Positions 44,006-53,398 of a stretch of 64,000 nucleotides of DNA are shown here, piece after piece (within the stretch, counting starts at the first letter, position 1; each line of letters starts with the position of its first letter). Both the position numbers and the translations under genes were made by a program. Below the pieces are notes generated by a model that worked only from the letters and a program-made list of their open reading frames with translations, searched no databases and was not told where the DNA came from. The DNA comes from Campylobacter iguaniorum. Lineage in GTDB: Bacteria > Campylobacterota > Campylobacteria > Campylobacterales > Campylobacteraceae. The stretch spans positions 1,116,001-1,180,000 of the forward strand of contig NZ_CP009043.1 of NCBI RefSeq assembly GCF_000736415.1, written 5' to 3'.

Positions 44006-45936
44006 TTTAATGCCTCGTATTCTTGCTCGTTTATGGTTTTTACTCCAAGACTTAGAGCTTTTTCTAGCTTACTTCCAGCCTCATCGCCATACAGTACATA
44101 ATCGCTCTTAGATGAGACTGAGCCGCTCACCTTTGCTCCAAAGCTCTCAAGCTCGGCTTTTATCTCATCTCTTGGGCGAGAAAGTGTGCCAGTGATGACA
44201 AATGTTTTGCCAGAAAATGCGTTTTGCGTGGTTTTTATTTCTACTATTTTTGGAGTTATGAAGCCAAGAAGCTCTTTAATTTTGTCTAAATTTACTCTCA
44301 TAAACTCAAGATAGCTAAGCGCCATTGCTTCGCCAAATCCGTCTAAGCTAATTAACTCTTCAAAGCTTAGCTCTAGCCAATTATCTGGGTAAGCTATGGC
44401 TATTTTTTTAGCCGCAACTTCGCCGATATGCTCTATTCCAAGAGAGGTTATGAAACGCTCCAAATTTGGGGTTTTAGATAGCTCGATTGCGTTTAGCAAA
44501 TTTGATATTTTTTTGGTTTTAAACCCTTCAATCCCCATAAAACTAAGCTCATCAAGCCTGTAAATATCAGCGATATTTTGCACTATTCCACGCTCATACA
44601 AAAGCTCAACTATAGCCTCACCTAGCCCATCTATATTCATACATTTTTTTGACGTAAAATAGATAATTGAGCTTACGACTCTTGCTTTACAGCTTAGATT
44701 TTGACACTTGATAAAAACACCCTCATCAAGTAGCTCACTACCACACTGCGGGCAGTTTGTCGGGCGACTTATAGGAGTTTGGCTTCCATCTCTACGCTCA
44801 GCAAAAACCCCAGTAATCTTAGGTATCACATCGCCGCTTCTGATGATTGTAACCAAATCATTCTTCATCAAACCAAGCCTATTTATCTCATCAAAATTAT
44901 GCAAAGTCACGTTTTTGACAAAGGCTCCGTCGATATTTACCCCATCAAGCAAGCCCACAGGAGTCACCACACCAGTGCGACCAACTTGCAAAACAATATC
45001 AATTAATCTAGCAGTTTTCTCTATGGCTGGGAATTTATAAGCCACCATAAATTTAGGAAACTTCACAGTATATCCAAGCGAGTTTGCCCTGCTTAAATCA
45101 TTTACCCGAATAACCATTCCATCTATTAAAATAGGCTTTTCATCTCTTTTGCTTACAAGCTCTTTATAAGCATTTCTAAGCTCATCAACGCTAGAGCAAA
45201 TTTTGCAAAACTCATCTCTCAAAAACCCAAGACTACGCACGAAATCCATCACTTCAGAATGCTTAGCAAACTCAAGTGAGTTCTCACCAACACCCCATGG
45301 ATAGAATTTAAGTTTTCGCTGTTTTACCACGCTATTATCAAGCTGTCTAAGGCTCCCCGCTGCTGCATTTCTTGGATTGGCAAGTGGTGGCTCACCACTC
45401 GCAGCTCTTATGGCGTTTATGGATTCAAAATCACTTTTTTCTATGACGACCTCGCCACGGATTTCGATTCTGCCTAGATATGAGATTTGAAGCGGGATTG
45501 AGTTTATGACTAGAGCGTTGTTTGTCACATCTTCGCCTATGCTTCCATCGCCTCTTGTCGCGGCTTTTATTAGTTTGCCATTTTCGTAAAGCAAATTTAG
45601 GCTCGCCCCGTCAAATTTAGGCTCAGCAAAAAACTCTCCACTCTTGTCTCCGTGCCCTATCCATGCTAGAAGCTCATCGTCGCTAAAAATATCTTCCATC
45701 GACCACATTTTGGCTAAATGCGTGGATTTTTTGAACTCATCAAGCACCGCTCCGCCAACTCTATTTGTAGGAGAATAGCTAAGCTTCAAACTTGGATTTT
45801 GCTCTTCAAACTGCTCTACTTGCCTGTAAAGCTCATCATATTCAGCGTCACTTGCGATAGGCTTATCGTCTGTGTAGTATGCTTTTGCCCATAAATTTAG
45901 GCTAGTGATAGCTTTTTCATATTCAATTTTATCCAT
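44002..45936 (-). CDS. ligA: NAD-dependent DNA ligase LigA
   Basis: This 644-residue ligase has the AMP-lysine motif EPKFDGAS, OB fold, four-Cys zinc finger (CPQCGSELL...CQNLSCKA), helix-hairpin-helix repeats and a C-terminal BRCT. It seals nicks in replication and repair. The ATG overlaps the folP stop by one base (TAATG). Confidence 0.95.
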   Translation of the reverse strand: MDKIEYEKAITSLNLWAKAYYTDDKPIASDAEYDELYRQVEQFEEQNPSLKLSYSPTNRVGGAVLDEFKKSTHLAKMWSMEDIFSDDELLAWIGHGDKSGEFFAEPKFDGASLNLLYENGKLIKAATRGDGSIGEDVTNNALVINSIPLQISYLGRIEIRGEVVIEKSDFESINAIRAASGEPPLANPRNAAAGSLRQLDNSVVKQRKLKFYPWGVGENSLEFAKHSEVMDFVRSLGFLRDEFCKICSSVDELRNAYKELVSKRDEKPILIDGMVIRVNDLSRANSLGYTVKFPKFMVAYKFPAIEKTARLIDIVLQVGRTGVVTPVGLLDGVNIDGAFVKNVTLHNFDEINRLGLMKNDLVTIIRSGDVIPKITGVFAERRDGSQTPISRPTNCPQCGSELLDEGVFIKCQNLSCKARVVSSIIYFTSKKCMNIDGLGEAIVELLYERGIVQNIADIYRLDELSFMGIEGFKTKKISNLLNAIELSKTPNLERFITSLGIEHIGEVAAKKIAIAYPDNWLELSFEELISLDGFGEAMALSYLEFMRVNLDKIKELLGFITPKIVEIKTTQNAFSGKTFVITGTLSRPRDEIKAELESFGAKVSGSVSSKSDYVLYGDEAGSKLEKALSLGVKTINEQEYEALK

Positions 45937-47072
45937 TAAAACTCCAAATTCGCATAAGCCTGCGCCATATCAAACATCTGCTTATGCGCCAATACATCGT
46001 GCGTTCTGATGATACTTGCTCCATTTTCAAAGGCTTTGAGATGAAGATATAAACTCCCTGCTAGCCTATCGCTCACATCGCTTGGACTATAAGCATTTAT
46101 CACGCTTTTTCTACTCGCACCCACAAAAAGCGGATACCCAAAATGCAAAAAATGCTCCAAATGCTTAATCAAAATCATATTGTCCCTAGCAGTTTTGCCA
46201 AATCCAATTCCAGGATCAAGCCAGATATCTTTTTGTCCAAGAGTATCCAAAATCTCAAGTTTTCGCTCAAAAAACTCATCGACAATCCCCAAAATATCAC
46301 TATCTTTGACACCAACTTGCATGGTTTGTGGATCGCCATTTTTATGCATTAGACAATAGCTTGCGCCGTACTGCTTAGCAAGAGTTGCCAAGGAGCAATC
46401 CCCGCTTATATCATTAACCATGCTAAAACCACGCTCCAAAGCGTATCTAAGGCATTTTTCATCAAAGCTATCAAGGCTAAATTTAACCCTTTTTGTAAAG
46501 CCGTTTTGCTCTATTATATCAACGACTGGTTTTACTCTTTCAAACTCAACTTCGCTGCCAACATAAATGCTTCCAGGACGTGAGCTAACCATTCCAATAT
46601 CGATAAAATCAGCACCGTCATTTATCATTTTTTCTATTTTTGAAGCGCACTCATCAGCAGTGGTTCTGCTTGCTGGATTGAAGCTATCTGTGTTGAAGTT
46701 CAAAACGCCCATTATAAGTGATTTGGCTGGTTTTTTGAAATCTTTTGAGATAAATTTAGCCAAATCTTTTAGCCCAAAATCTTGCAAAAGCTCCTTTTTA
46801 GTCAGCAAATTTATCTGCTTTTGGTTTGCAATAAGAAGTGCGTTTTCGCTCTCCAAGCCACCAAAAACGCTATCTTTTGAGCATACAAGCTCAGCCCCCA
46901 AGCTCAAGGCATCTTGTTTTAGGATATTTGCAGCAACTCTTTTGATATCTTTTATGTAAAAAAAGTGCAAACTAGACTTATTTTTCATAATTTTAAGCCC
47001 AGCAATTTGCGGCTTTATGGTGGAGCAAATTTCGTCAAATCCACTACTTGCATCTATTTTGAAAATTTTCAT
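45936..47072 (-). CDS. folP: Dihydropteroate synthase with N-terminal extension
   Basis: This 378-residue enzyme makes dihydropteroate from pABA and pterin pyrophosphate and is the target of sulfonamides. The core begins near residue 115 (LIMGVLNFNTDSF) and includes GADFIDIGMVSSRPGS and FSLDSFDE. The extra N-terminal 110 residues are typical of Campylobacter and Helicobacter FolP and of unknown role. It overlaps holB by 4 nt. Confidence 0.91.
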   Translation of the reverse strand: MKIFKIDASSGFDEICSTIKPQIAGLKIMKNKSSLHFFYIKDIKRVAANILKQDALSLGAELVCSKDSVFGGLESENALLIANQKQINLLTKKELLQDFGLKDLAKFISKDFKKPAKSLIMGVLNFNTDSFNPASRTTADECASKIEKMINDGADFIDIGMVSSRPGSIYVGSEVEFERVKPVVDIIEQNGFTKRVKFSLDSFDEKCLRYALERGFSMVNDISGDCSLATLAKQYGASYCLMHKNGDPQTMQVGVKDSDILGIVDEFFERKLEILDTLGQKDIWLDPGIGFGKTARDNMILIKHLEHFLHFGYPLFVGASRKSVINAYSPSDVSDRLAGSLYLHLKAFENGASIIRTHDVLAHKQMFDMAQAYANLEF

Positions 47073-47686
47073 TTTGACCTTTGCATAATGAGTAATAAAA
47101 GTGGTGTCAAAGCTGGAGCGGCTTTGGTGTTTAGATCTACAAGTCTGTAAAGTTTGTAAAAATACTCATAATCTTCTTCTTTGAATTTGACTCCGACTTC
47201 TATCGCTTCGCAGACTATGGATTTGACTAAATTTAAAAGCTCGTTTTTGCTTAGGCTTTCGGTTTTTTCAAGGTTTGATTGCTCTTCTATAAAGTTATAT
47301 ATATCTTTTAAATTTAATCTTTTTAAATTTAACTCCAAAGCCATTCTCGGGGTCTCTTTTTTCCTAATTTCAATCATAAGCCTTGAGCGAATGGTGGGAA
47401 GAAGCAGATTTTTTGACTTGGCGACTATAATAAATGTAATGTTTCTTGGCGGCTCTTCTAGGATTTTTAGCAAGGCATTTTGCGGATCTATGCCAAATTT
47501 CAAAGCCATTACAACGATGATTTTCTCCCTGCTTTCAGCGATATAAGCTTCATTTATGACCTCTTTTGCATTTTCAATCAAAAAGCTTTCATACTCAAAA
47601 ATCCTGACGAAATTTGGGTCATTAAAGCCTATAATATCTTGTTTAACACTCTCAAAATCATCGCTGATTATAATCTTACTATGCAA
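47069..47686 (-). CDS. holB: DNA polymerase III delta' subunit, short
   Basis: This 205-residue subunit has GIDPQNALLKILEEPPRNITFI, matching HolB/DnaX family, but lacks the N-terminal ATPase core; it is far shorter than E. coli delta' (334). Epsilonproteobacterial delta' subunits are short. It is part of the sliding-clamp loader. Start TTG with AAGG. Confidence 0.82.
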   Translation of the reverse strand: MHSKIIISDDFESVKQDIIGFNDPNFVRIFEYESFLIENAKEVINEAYIAESREKIIVVMALKFGIDPQNALLKILEEPPRNITFIIVAKSKNLLLPTIRSRLMIEIRKKETPRMALELNLKRLNLKDIYNFIEEQSNLEKTESLSKNELLNLVKSIVCEAIEVGVKFKEEDYEYFYKLYRLVDLNTKAAPALTPLLLLIMQRSK

Positions 47687-47694
47687 AATTTGCC

Positions 47695-48237
47695 TTATAT
47701 TTTTACTTTGCCAAAGAGTACTGCATCTATACTTTTGTTAAATAACCTAAACAAAGAAAGCAGCTTGATGTCGAGCATATCGTCATTTGAGCTTAGATAA
47801 AAGCTGTTTTGTGCTTGCTCATCAAAAAGCCACATATAGCTATCGTCTTTGCCTTTTGCTATAGCTGAGATTTTTGAGCTTGATTTTCCAACATAAAAAT
47901 AGACAAAACCGTTTGGAAATGCGATGCTTAGCATATCTTCAAGCAAGCTTATCTCTTCTTTGGAGTTTATCTCGCCCAAAGATGGGTAAAGTGATTTGAG
48001 CGATACAAAAGGAAGTATCGGTCTGGCATTGTCTTTGCGGTTTATATTTCGCAAAAAGTAGCTCTCGAACCACTCCCTTTCTTCGTCACAAATCACTATA
48101 AAAGTAACGCCATCAAGCAGATATTTTATCCTAGAAGTAAGAAGCGGAACCCACTCCACTCTTCTTTCTTCCATCCAGCTCATAAGCGAGCCTTCATCTC
48201 TGATAGCGTCTAAAGTCCATTTTATAAGTTCGCTCAT
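47695..48237 (-). CDS. hobA: DnaA-activating protein HobA
   Basis: This 180-residue protein matches HobA in size and gene neighbourhood (between lysC and holB, as HP1230). HobA binds DnaA domain I and organises the orisome; it is the epsilonproteobacterial counterpart of DiaA but in its own family. The phosphosugar-isomerase-like fold shows no metabolic motifs. It overlaps lysC by one base. Equivalent to Cj0583. Confidence 0.87.
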   Translation of the reverse strand: MSELIKWTLDAIRDEGSLMSWMEERRVEWVPLLTSRIKYLLDGVTFIVICDEEREWFESYFLRNINRKDNARPILPFVSLKSLYPSLGEINSKEEISLLEDMLSIAFPNGFVYFYVGKSSSKISAIAKGKDDSYMWLFDEQAQNSFYLSSNDDMLDIKLLSLFRLFNKSIDAVLFGKVKI

Positions 48238-49448
48238 TAGATATCTAACTCATAAGCTTTATGTAGTGCTCTTACAGCTAGTTCGCCGTATTTTGCAGCT
48301 ACTATCATAGAGATTTTTATCTCGCTAGTTGAGATCATTTGGATATTTATGCCCTCATTTGCTAGAGTTGAAAACGCTAAACTAGCTACGCCACTATGGC
48401 TTTTCATACCTACACCAACTACGCTTACTTTTACGACGTCGCTATCTATCTCTACTGATTTTGCAGTGCCCTCTACTACGCTTCTAGCTGCTTCCATTTC
48501 GTTTTGTGGGACTGTAAATCCAAGGCTAGTAGTGCCGTCCTCATGGCTTGTATTTTGGATAATCATATCTACGTTTATGTTTTTTTCAGCAAGTTTTTTA
48601 AATATAGAAGCCGCAACACCTGGTCTATCTACAACCCCACGCAATGTAACTCTTGCTTGGTTTTTGTCTAGTGCGATGCCACTTATTAATGCTTGTTCCA
48701 TATTATTTTCCATATTTGCCTCTCCTGTTATCAATGTTCCTTCGTTATTGTTAAAACTGCTTCTTGTTACTAAATTTACGTTTAATTTTTTTGCAAGCTC
48801 AACGCTTCTGTTTTGCAATACTTTTGCACCCATACTCGCAAGCTCTAGCATCTCATCATAGCTTATGCGGTCTAGTTTTTTAGCTTTTGGCTCGATTCTT
48901 GGATCAGTTGTATAGACTCCGTCCACATCGGTGTAAATCTCGCACACATCAGCACTAAGCGCGCCAGCTACTGCAACTGCGCTTAGGTCGCTTCCACCAC
49001 GCCCCAAAGTAGTCACAAAACCATCTTCGCTCACGCCTTGAAAACCAGCTACAACTACGATTTTGCCAGAGTCTAGCTCATTTCTCATATTTGTGCTATC
49101 TATATTTATGATTCTAGCTTTTGTGTGTGAATCATCTGTAACTATGCCAGCAGCTCTTCCGCTCATAGAAATAGCTGGGTAGCCTTTTTCATTTAGAGCA
49201 ATAGCTAAAAGTGCGCTTGTCACTCTCTCTCCAGCACTTAGAAGCATATCCATATCTTTGCTGCACGGAGCTTCTTTTGTGAAATATTCGGCATATTCAA
49301 TAAGTTTATTTGTCACACCGCTCATAGCTGAAACTACGACGACAACGTCATTTCCGGCTTTTTTAGTTTCTATAACCCTTTTTGCGACTTCTTCTATTCT
49401 CTCAAGCGTTCCCACGCTTGTTCCGCCGTATTTTTGAACTACAAGCAT
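48237..49448 (-). CDS. lysC: Aspartate kinase
   Basis: This 403-residue enzyme begins VQKYGGTSVG and has an amino-acid kinase domain with TLGRGGSDLSAVA followed by two ACT domains. It catalyses the first step to lysine, threonine and diaminopimelate, and is likely subject to feedback control through the ACT domains. It overlaps both neighbours by one base. Confidence 0.95.
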   Translation of the reverse strand: MLVVQKYGGTSVGTLERIEEVAKRVIETKKAGNDVVVVVSAMSGVTNKLIEYAEYFTKEAPCSKDMDMLLSAGERVTSALLAIALNEKGYPAISMSGRAAGIVTDDSHTKARIINIDSTNMRNELDSGKIVVVAGFQGVSEDGFVTTLGRGGSDLSAVAVAGALSADVCEIYTDVDGVYTTDPRIEPKAKKLDRISYDEMLELASMGAKVLQNRSVELAKKLNVNLVTRSSFNNNEGTLITGEANMENNMEQALISGIALDKNQARVTLRGVVDRPGVAASIFKKLAEKNINVDMIIQNTSHEDGTTSLGFTVPQNEMEAARSVVEGTAKSVEIDSDVVKVSVVGVGMKSHSGVASLAFSTLANEGINIQMISTSEIKISMIVAAKYGELAVRALHKAYELDI

Positions 49449-49918
49449 TAAATAAATCCTTCCTCTTTAAAATATTTCAAAACTTTATTGTAAACAGCTT
49501 TTTTAAAGTGATTTACACTAGCTAAGACTTCTTCTTGTTTTATAAACCTATAATCATTAAATTCAGGGTGCTTTGTATTTAGATTAATCTTAGCTTTTGG
49601 CTTTAATCTAACCAAAAAATACTTCTGAATTTGCCCGTCATATGGCGACATTTTTTTAGCTATATTTTCAGGAAAATCATAGCTAAGCCATTCTGGATGC
49701 TCGCAAAGTATCTCTACGCTATTTGTGCCTATCTCTTCTTCTAATTCTCTTAAAAGTGCTTGTTTAGGAACCTCTCCTTTGTCGATTCCACCTTGTGGAA
49801 ACTGCCAAGCTCCGTGTATATCATAGCGTTGAGCTATAAAAATTCTACACTCAAGAGGATAAGAAGGAGAGAGTATCACTGCAGCCACATTTGGTCTATA
49901 GTTTTTTTCTTTCTCCAT
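49448..49918 (-). CDS. rppH: RNA pyrophosphohydrolase RppH
   Basis: This 156-residue Nudix hydrolase has the box GGIDKGEVPKQALLRELEEEIG. It removes pyrophosphate from mRNA 5' ends, or hydrolyses Ap4A. It is the first gene of the operon rppH-lysC-hobA-holB-folP-ligA-tlyA-ribF-cmoA. Equivalent to Cj0581. Confidence 0.91.
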   Translation of the reverse strand: MEKEKNYRPNVAAVILSPSYPLECRIFIAQRYDIHGAWQFPQGGIDKGEVPKQALLRELEEEIGTNSVEILCEHPEWLSYDFPENIAKKMSPYDGQIQKYFLVRLKPKAKINLNTKHPEFNDYRFIKQEEVLASVNHFKKAVYNKVLKYFKEEGFI

Positions 49919-50060
49919 TTTTAATCCTAATTTTTAGCAAAAATGCTACCCTAAAAGCGTTTAAAGTTTAATAAATAACAGCTTTTTAAGATATTTTTTT
50001 ATACAATTTTTGTCTTAAAAATCAAATTTAAAGCTCCTGAAATTTTGTAGAAAGGTTTTT

Positions 50061-51098
50061 TTGCAAGTATATATACATATTCCATTTTGTGAGTCAAAAT
50101 GCCCGTATTGCGCGTTTGGGTCGCATAGTGATAAATTTAAACAGACAAAAAGCTATTTTCAAGCTTTGCAAAAAGAGATAGCCACTAGCTTGCAAAAAGT
50201 AGAAAAAATCAGCACAGTTTTTATCGGTGGCGGAACTCCAAGTAGCGTTGGGGGTGAGTTTTATGAAGAGATTTTTGCTCTTTTAAGCTCAAAACTAGCC
50301 AAAAATGCTGAGATAAGCTGCGAAGCAAATCCAAACTCAGCCAATCAAAAATGGCTTGAAAATATGCGTAAATTTGGGGTAAATAGAATAAGTTTTGGGG
50401 TGCAAAGTTTTGATGAAAAAAAGCTCAAAATGCTTGGGCGTATTCACTCCAAACAAACCGCCATAAATGCCCTAAATTTAGCCAAAGAAGTTGGATTTAA
50501 AAATATAAATTTAGACATCATGTATGGCACTAAACTAGACACCAAAAAACTGCTCGAAAGTGAGCTAAAAATCATATCAAATTTGAAAATAAATCACATC
50601 TCAGCATATTCGTTGATGCTTGAAGATAACACGCCTTTTGAGGCTAAATTTGAACTAAAAAAAGATAGCCCCAGCTTGGCTAAATTCCTTATAAACTCAC
50701 TTGAAAGCTTAGGTTTTAAGCAGTATGAAATCTCAAATTTTGGCAAGCCATGCAAGCATAATCTTGGCTATTGGAGCGGGAAAGATTATCTTGGATTTGG
50801 TGCTTATAGCGTGGGGACACTGGGAAATCAAAGATTTTACTCACCATCAAATTTAGATGAATATATCGCAAATCCATTGCAAAAAAGAGTAGAAAATCTA
50901 AGCAAAAATGATAGAATTTGTGAGTATATATTTTTAGGACTTAGAAGCAAAGTCGGCGTAAAACTTGCAAATTTAAACAATGAGCAGCTAGAAAAAGTGC
51001 AAATTTTGCTAAAATCAAAAAAAATATATCAAAAAAATGGACGAATTTTTAACACAAATTTCTTACTTAGCGACGAAATTTCTCTATTTTTAACCTAG
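50061..51098 (+). CDS. hemW: HemW-like radical SAM protein
   Basis: This 345-residue protein has the radical SAM cluster CESKCPYCAF (CX3CX2C) with no fourth Cys, so it is HemW (haem chaperone) and not HemN. FIGGGTPSS and FGVQSFDEKKLKMLGRIH follow. The start is TTG with AAAGG upstream. The downstream tatB is 50 nt away. Equivalent to Cj0580c. Confidence 0.87.
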   Translation: MQVYIHIPFCESKCPYCAFGSHSDKFKQTKSYFQALQKEIATSLQKVEKISTVFIGGGTPSSVGGEFYEEIFALLSSKLAKNAEISCEANPNSANQKWLENMRKFGVNRISFGVQSFDEKKLKMLGRIHSKQTAINALNLAKEVGFKNINLDIMYGTKLDTKKLLESELKIISNLKINHISAYSLMLEDNTPFEAKFELKKDSPSLAKFLINSLESLGFKQYEISNFGKPCKHNLGYWSGKDYLGFGAYSVGTLGNQRFYSPSNLDEYIANPLQKRVENLSKNDRICEYIFLGLRSKVGVKLANLNNEQLEKVQILLKSKKIYQKNGRIFNTNFLLSDEISLFLT

Positions 51099-51148
51099 TA
51101 ATTAGTAAAATCATTGTAAAATGAACAAAATTTTTGACAGGAAAATAT

Positions 51149-51619
51149 ATGTTTGGAATGAGTTTTCCAGAAATCATCATTATAGCAGTTGTTGCTGTTA
51201 TTTTTTTGGGTCCAGATAAGTTGCCAGATGCCATGGTAAAAATAGCTAAATTTTTCAAGGTATTCAAACAGACCGTAAACAGTGCAAAAAGCACATTTGA
51301 GCAAGAAGTCAAGATAGCAGAACTCAAAGAAGATGCGAAAAAATATAAAGAAAATTTCACCGAAGCTGCTGGAGCCGTTCGCAAAAAGCTTACTTTTGAA
51401 GAGCTTGACGAGCTTAAAAACACAGTCGCAAGCACAAAAGATGGCTTTAATGAGAGCTTAAATAGCCTAAAAGACGAGCTAAACATCATCAAAGATCCGC
51501 TAAATTCTCTAAATAGCGAAGTTGAGTTTGACCATACGCCAAAACAAGCTCAAACCATAGCTCAAACTACGCCAGCTACGCAACCAAATGCAAATTTAGA
51601 AACTAAAAAAGAGGCATAA
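51149..51619 (+). CDS. tatB: Twin-arginine translocase subunit TatB
   Basis: This 156-residue subunit has the N-terminal TM (FPEIIIIAVVAVIFLGPDKLP) then a long amphipathic/coiled segment. It is the substrate-recruiting partner of TatC. I start at the ATG at 51149 (AGGA upstream) rather than the TTG at 51134. It overlaps the tatC ATG by one base. Confidence 0.89.
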   Translation: MFGMSFPEIIIIAVVAVIFLGPDKLPDAMVKIAKFFKVFKQTVNSAKSTFEQEVKIAELKEDAKKYKENFTEAAGAVRKKLTFEELDELKNTVASTKDGFNESLNSLKDELNIIKDPLNSLNSEVEFDHTPKQAQTIAQTTPATQPNANLETKKEA

Positions 51620-52380
51620 TGTTTGAAGATTTAAGACCGCATTTAATAGAACTAAGAAAAAGACTAGTCATAAGCGTAATAGCCGTCATTGTGTGTTTTA
51701 TCATCTGTTTTAACTTTTGGAATCCATTGCTTGCCTACATGACCGCGCCTTTAAAAGCAGTTTTGCCATCTGGCAGCAACATCATCTTTACACAAGTCGC
51801 TGAGCCATTTTTTACTGCGATGAAAGTTGCGTTTTTTGCTGGACTTATGATATCTTTGCCAGTTATTTTTTGGCAATTTTGGCTATTTGTGGCTCCTGGA
51901 CTTTATGACAATGAGAAAAAATACGTAATACCTTTTGTTCTTAGCGCTACTGTTATGTTCTTAGCTGGAGCTGCGTTTTGTTATTATTTTGTCGTTCCTG
52001 TCGGGTTTCACTTTCTTATCACATTTGGTGGAGAGCTGTTTCAAGCCCTGCCAAGCATAGGCGATTATGTAGGTTTTTTTACTAAGCTTGTCGTTGCTTT
52101 TGGTATTAGTTTTGAGCTTCCTGTTGTGACATTTTTCTTAGCTAAGCTTGGAATGGTTGATGATAAGGCGTTAAAAGGATTTTTTAGATACGCAATCGTT
52201 GCTATTTTTATCTTTGCAGCTATTATGACGCCTCCAGATATTTTAAGTCAGTTTATGCTAGCAGTTCCTTTGATCGCACTTTATGGGCTTTCAATACTCA
52301 TAGCAAAAATGGTAAATCCAGCTCCAAAAGACGATGATGAAGACGACGAAGAAGAGAGCCAAGAGAGCAAAGATGAATAG
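51619..52380 (+). CDS. tatC: Twin-arginine translocase subunit TatC
   Basis: This 253-residue protein has six TMs and the N-terminal TatC motif HLIELRKRLV, and an acidic C-terminal tail. It exports folded, cofactor-loaded proteins such as respiratory enzymes. It overlaps queA by 8 nt. Confidence 0.94.
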   Translation: MFEDLRPHLIELRKRLVISVIAVIVCFIICFNFWNPLLAYMTAPLKAVLPSGSNIIFTQVAEPFFTAMKVAFFAGLMISLPVIFWQFWLFVAPGLYDNEKKYVIPFVLSATVMFLAGAAFCYYFVVPVGFHFLITFGGELFQALPSIGDYVGFFTKLVVAFGISFELPVVTFFLAKLGMVDDKALKGFFRYAIVAIFIFAAIMTPPDILSQFMLAVPLIALYGLSILIAKMVNPAPKDDDEDDEEESQESKDE

Positions 52381-53389
52381 CATTTTTGATATTTCTAGCT
52401 ATGATTATGAGCTTCCAAAAGAGCTTATAGCAAACGCTCCAACATTGCCAAAAGAAGATGCTAGGCTTCTTGTATATGATAGAAAAAACGATAAAATCTC
52501 TCATCTTAAATTTAAAAATCTAAGTGAAATTTTGCCACCTTGCGATATTATATTTAACGATACAAAGGTTGTCAAAGCTAGGATTTTTGGTAAAAAAGAT
52601 AGTGGCGCAAGCATAGAGCTACTTCTAAACTCGCCATTAAATGATAATAAATTTAGCTGCTATATCAGAGGCAAGGTAAGAGAGCAGACAAGGCTATATT
52701 TCGATGATTTAGAAGCAGAGGTTTTAGAGCTTTTTGAAGATGGAAGCAGGATAGTTAAATTTAGCCAAAATCAAAAAGAGCTTTGCGTGAGCGAACTCTA
52801 CGAAATCTTGGAGCATATCGGTCACGTTCCACTGCCACCATACATCAAAAGAGCCGACCAAAAAGAAGATGAAAGCTGGTATCAAAGCATATTTGCCAAA
52901 AATCAAGGCGCAGTCGCCGCTCCAACTGCTAGTTTGCATTTTGATGAAAAGATCCTAAACGAGCTAAAGCAAAATCATAATATTTCATATATCACGCTCC
53001 ACGTTGGCGCTGGGACGTTTAAAGGCGTGGAGGCTAGCGATATAAGAGAGCATAAAATGCATAGTGAGTTTTATGATATCCCTAACTTGGCAGCAGATTT
53101 GATAAGCAGCAACAAGCCTATTTTAGGCGTTGGGACGACTGTGACTAGAAGCGTTGAATACTTTGCTAGGACTAAGCAAAAAAGCGGATTTTGCAATCTG
53201 TTTTTAAATCCAGATAACAGACCAATACGCCAAAACTATCTACTTACAAATTTTCACCTACCGAAATCAACGCTAATAATGCTAGTAGCTAGCTTTATAG
53301 GGCTTGAAAAAACAATGGAACTTTATAAAATAGCAGTAGAAAACAGATATAAATTCTACTCTTACGGCGATGGAATGCTAATAATCTAG
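52373..53389 (+). CDS. queA: S-adenosylmethionine:tRNA ribosyltransferase-isomerase QueA
   Basis: This 338-residue enzyme begins FDISSYDYELPKELIANAP and contains PPYIKR, AAPTASLHFD and THLHVGAGTF-like YITLHVGAGTFKGV. It forms epoxyqueuosine in tRNA from SAM. I use the ATG at 52373, shorter than the open frame. Equivalent to Cj0577c. Confidence 0.93.
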   Translation: MNSIFDISSYDYELPKELIANAPTLPKEDARLLVYDRKNDKISHLKFKNLSEILPPCDIIFNDTKVVKARIFGKKDSGASIELLLNSPLNDNKFSCYIRGKVREQTRLYFDDLEAEVLELFEDGSRIVKFSQNQKELCVSELYEILEHIGHVPLPPYIKRADQKEDESWYQSIFAKNQGAVAAPTASLHFDEKILNELKQNHNISYITLHVGAGTFKGVEASDIREHKMHSEFYDIPNLAADLISSNKPILGVGTTVTRSVEYFARTKQKSGFCNLFLNPDNRPIRQNYLLTNFHLPKSTLIMLVASFIGLEKTMELYKIAVENRYKFYSYGDGMLII

Positions 53390-53398
53390 GAGAAAGTC

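Noticed and set aside
51067-51492. 141-residue minus-strand frame opposite tatB
   Set aside because: Ser/Phe-rich shadow of tatB with no SD; tatB has a clear TatA/B N-terminus.
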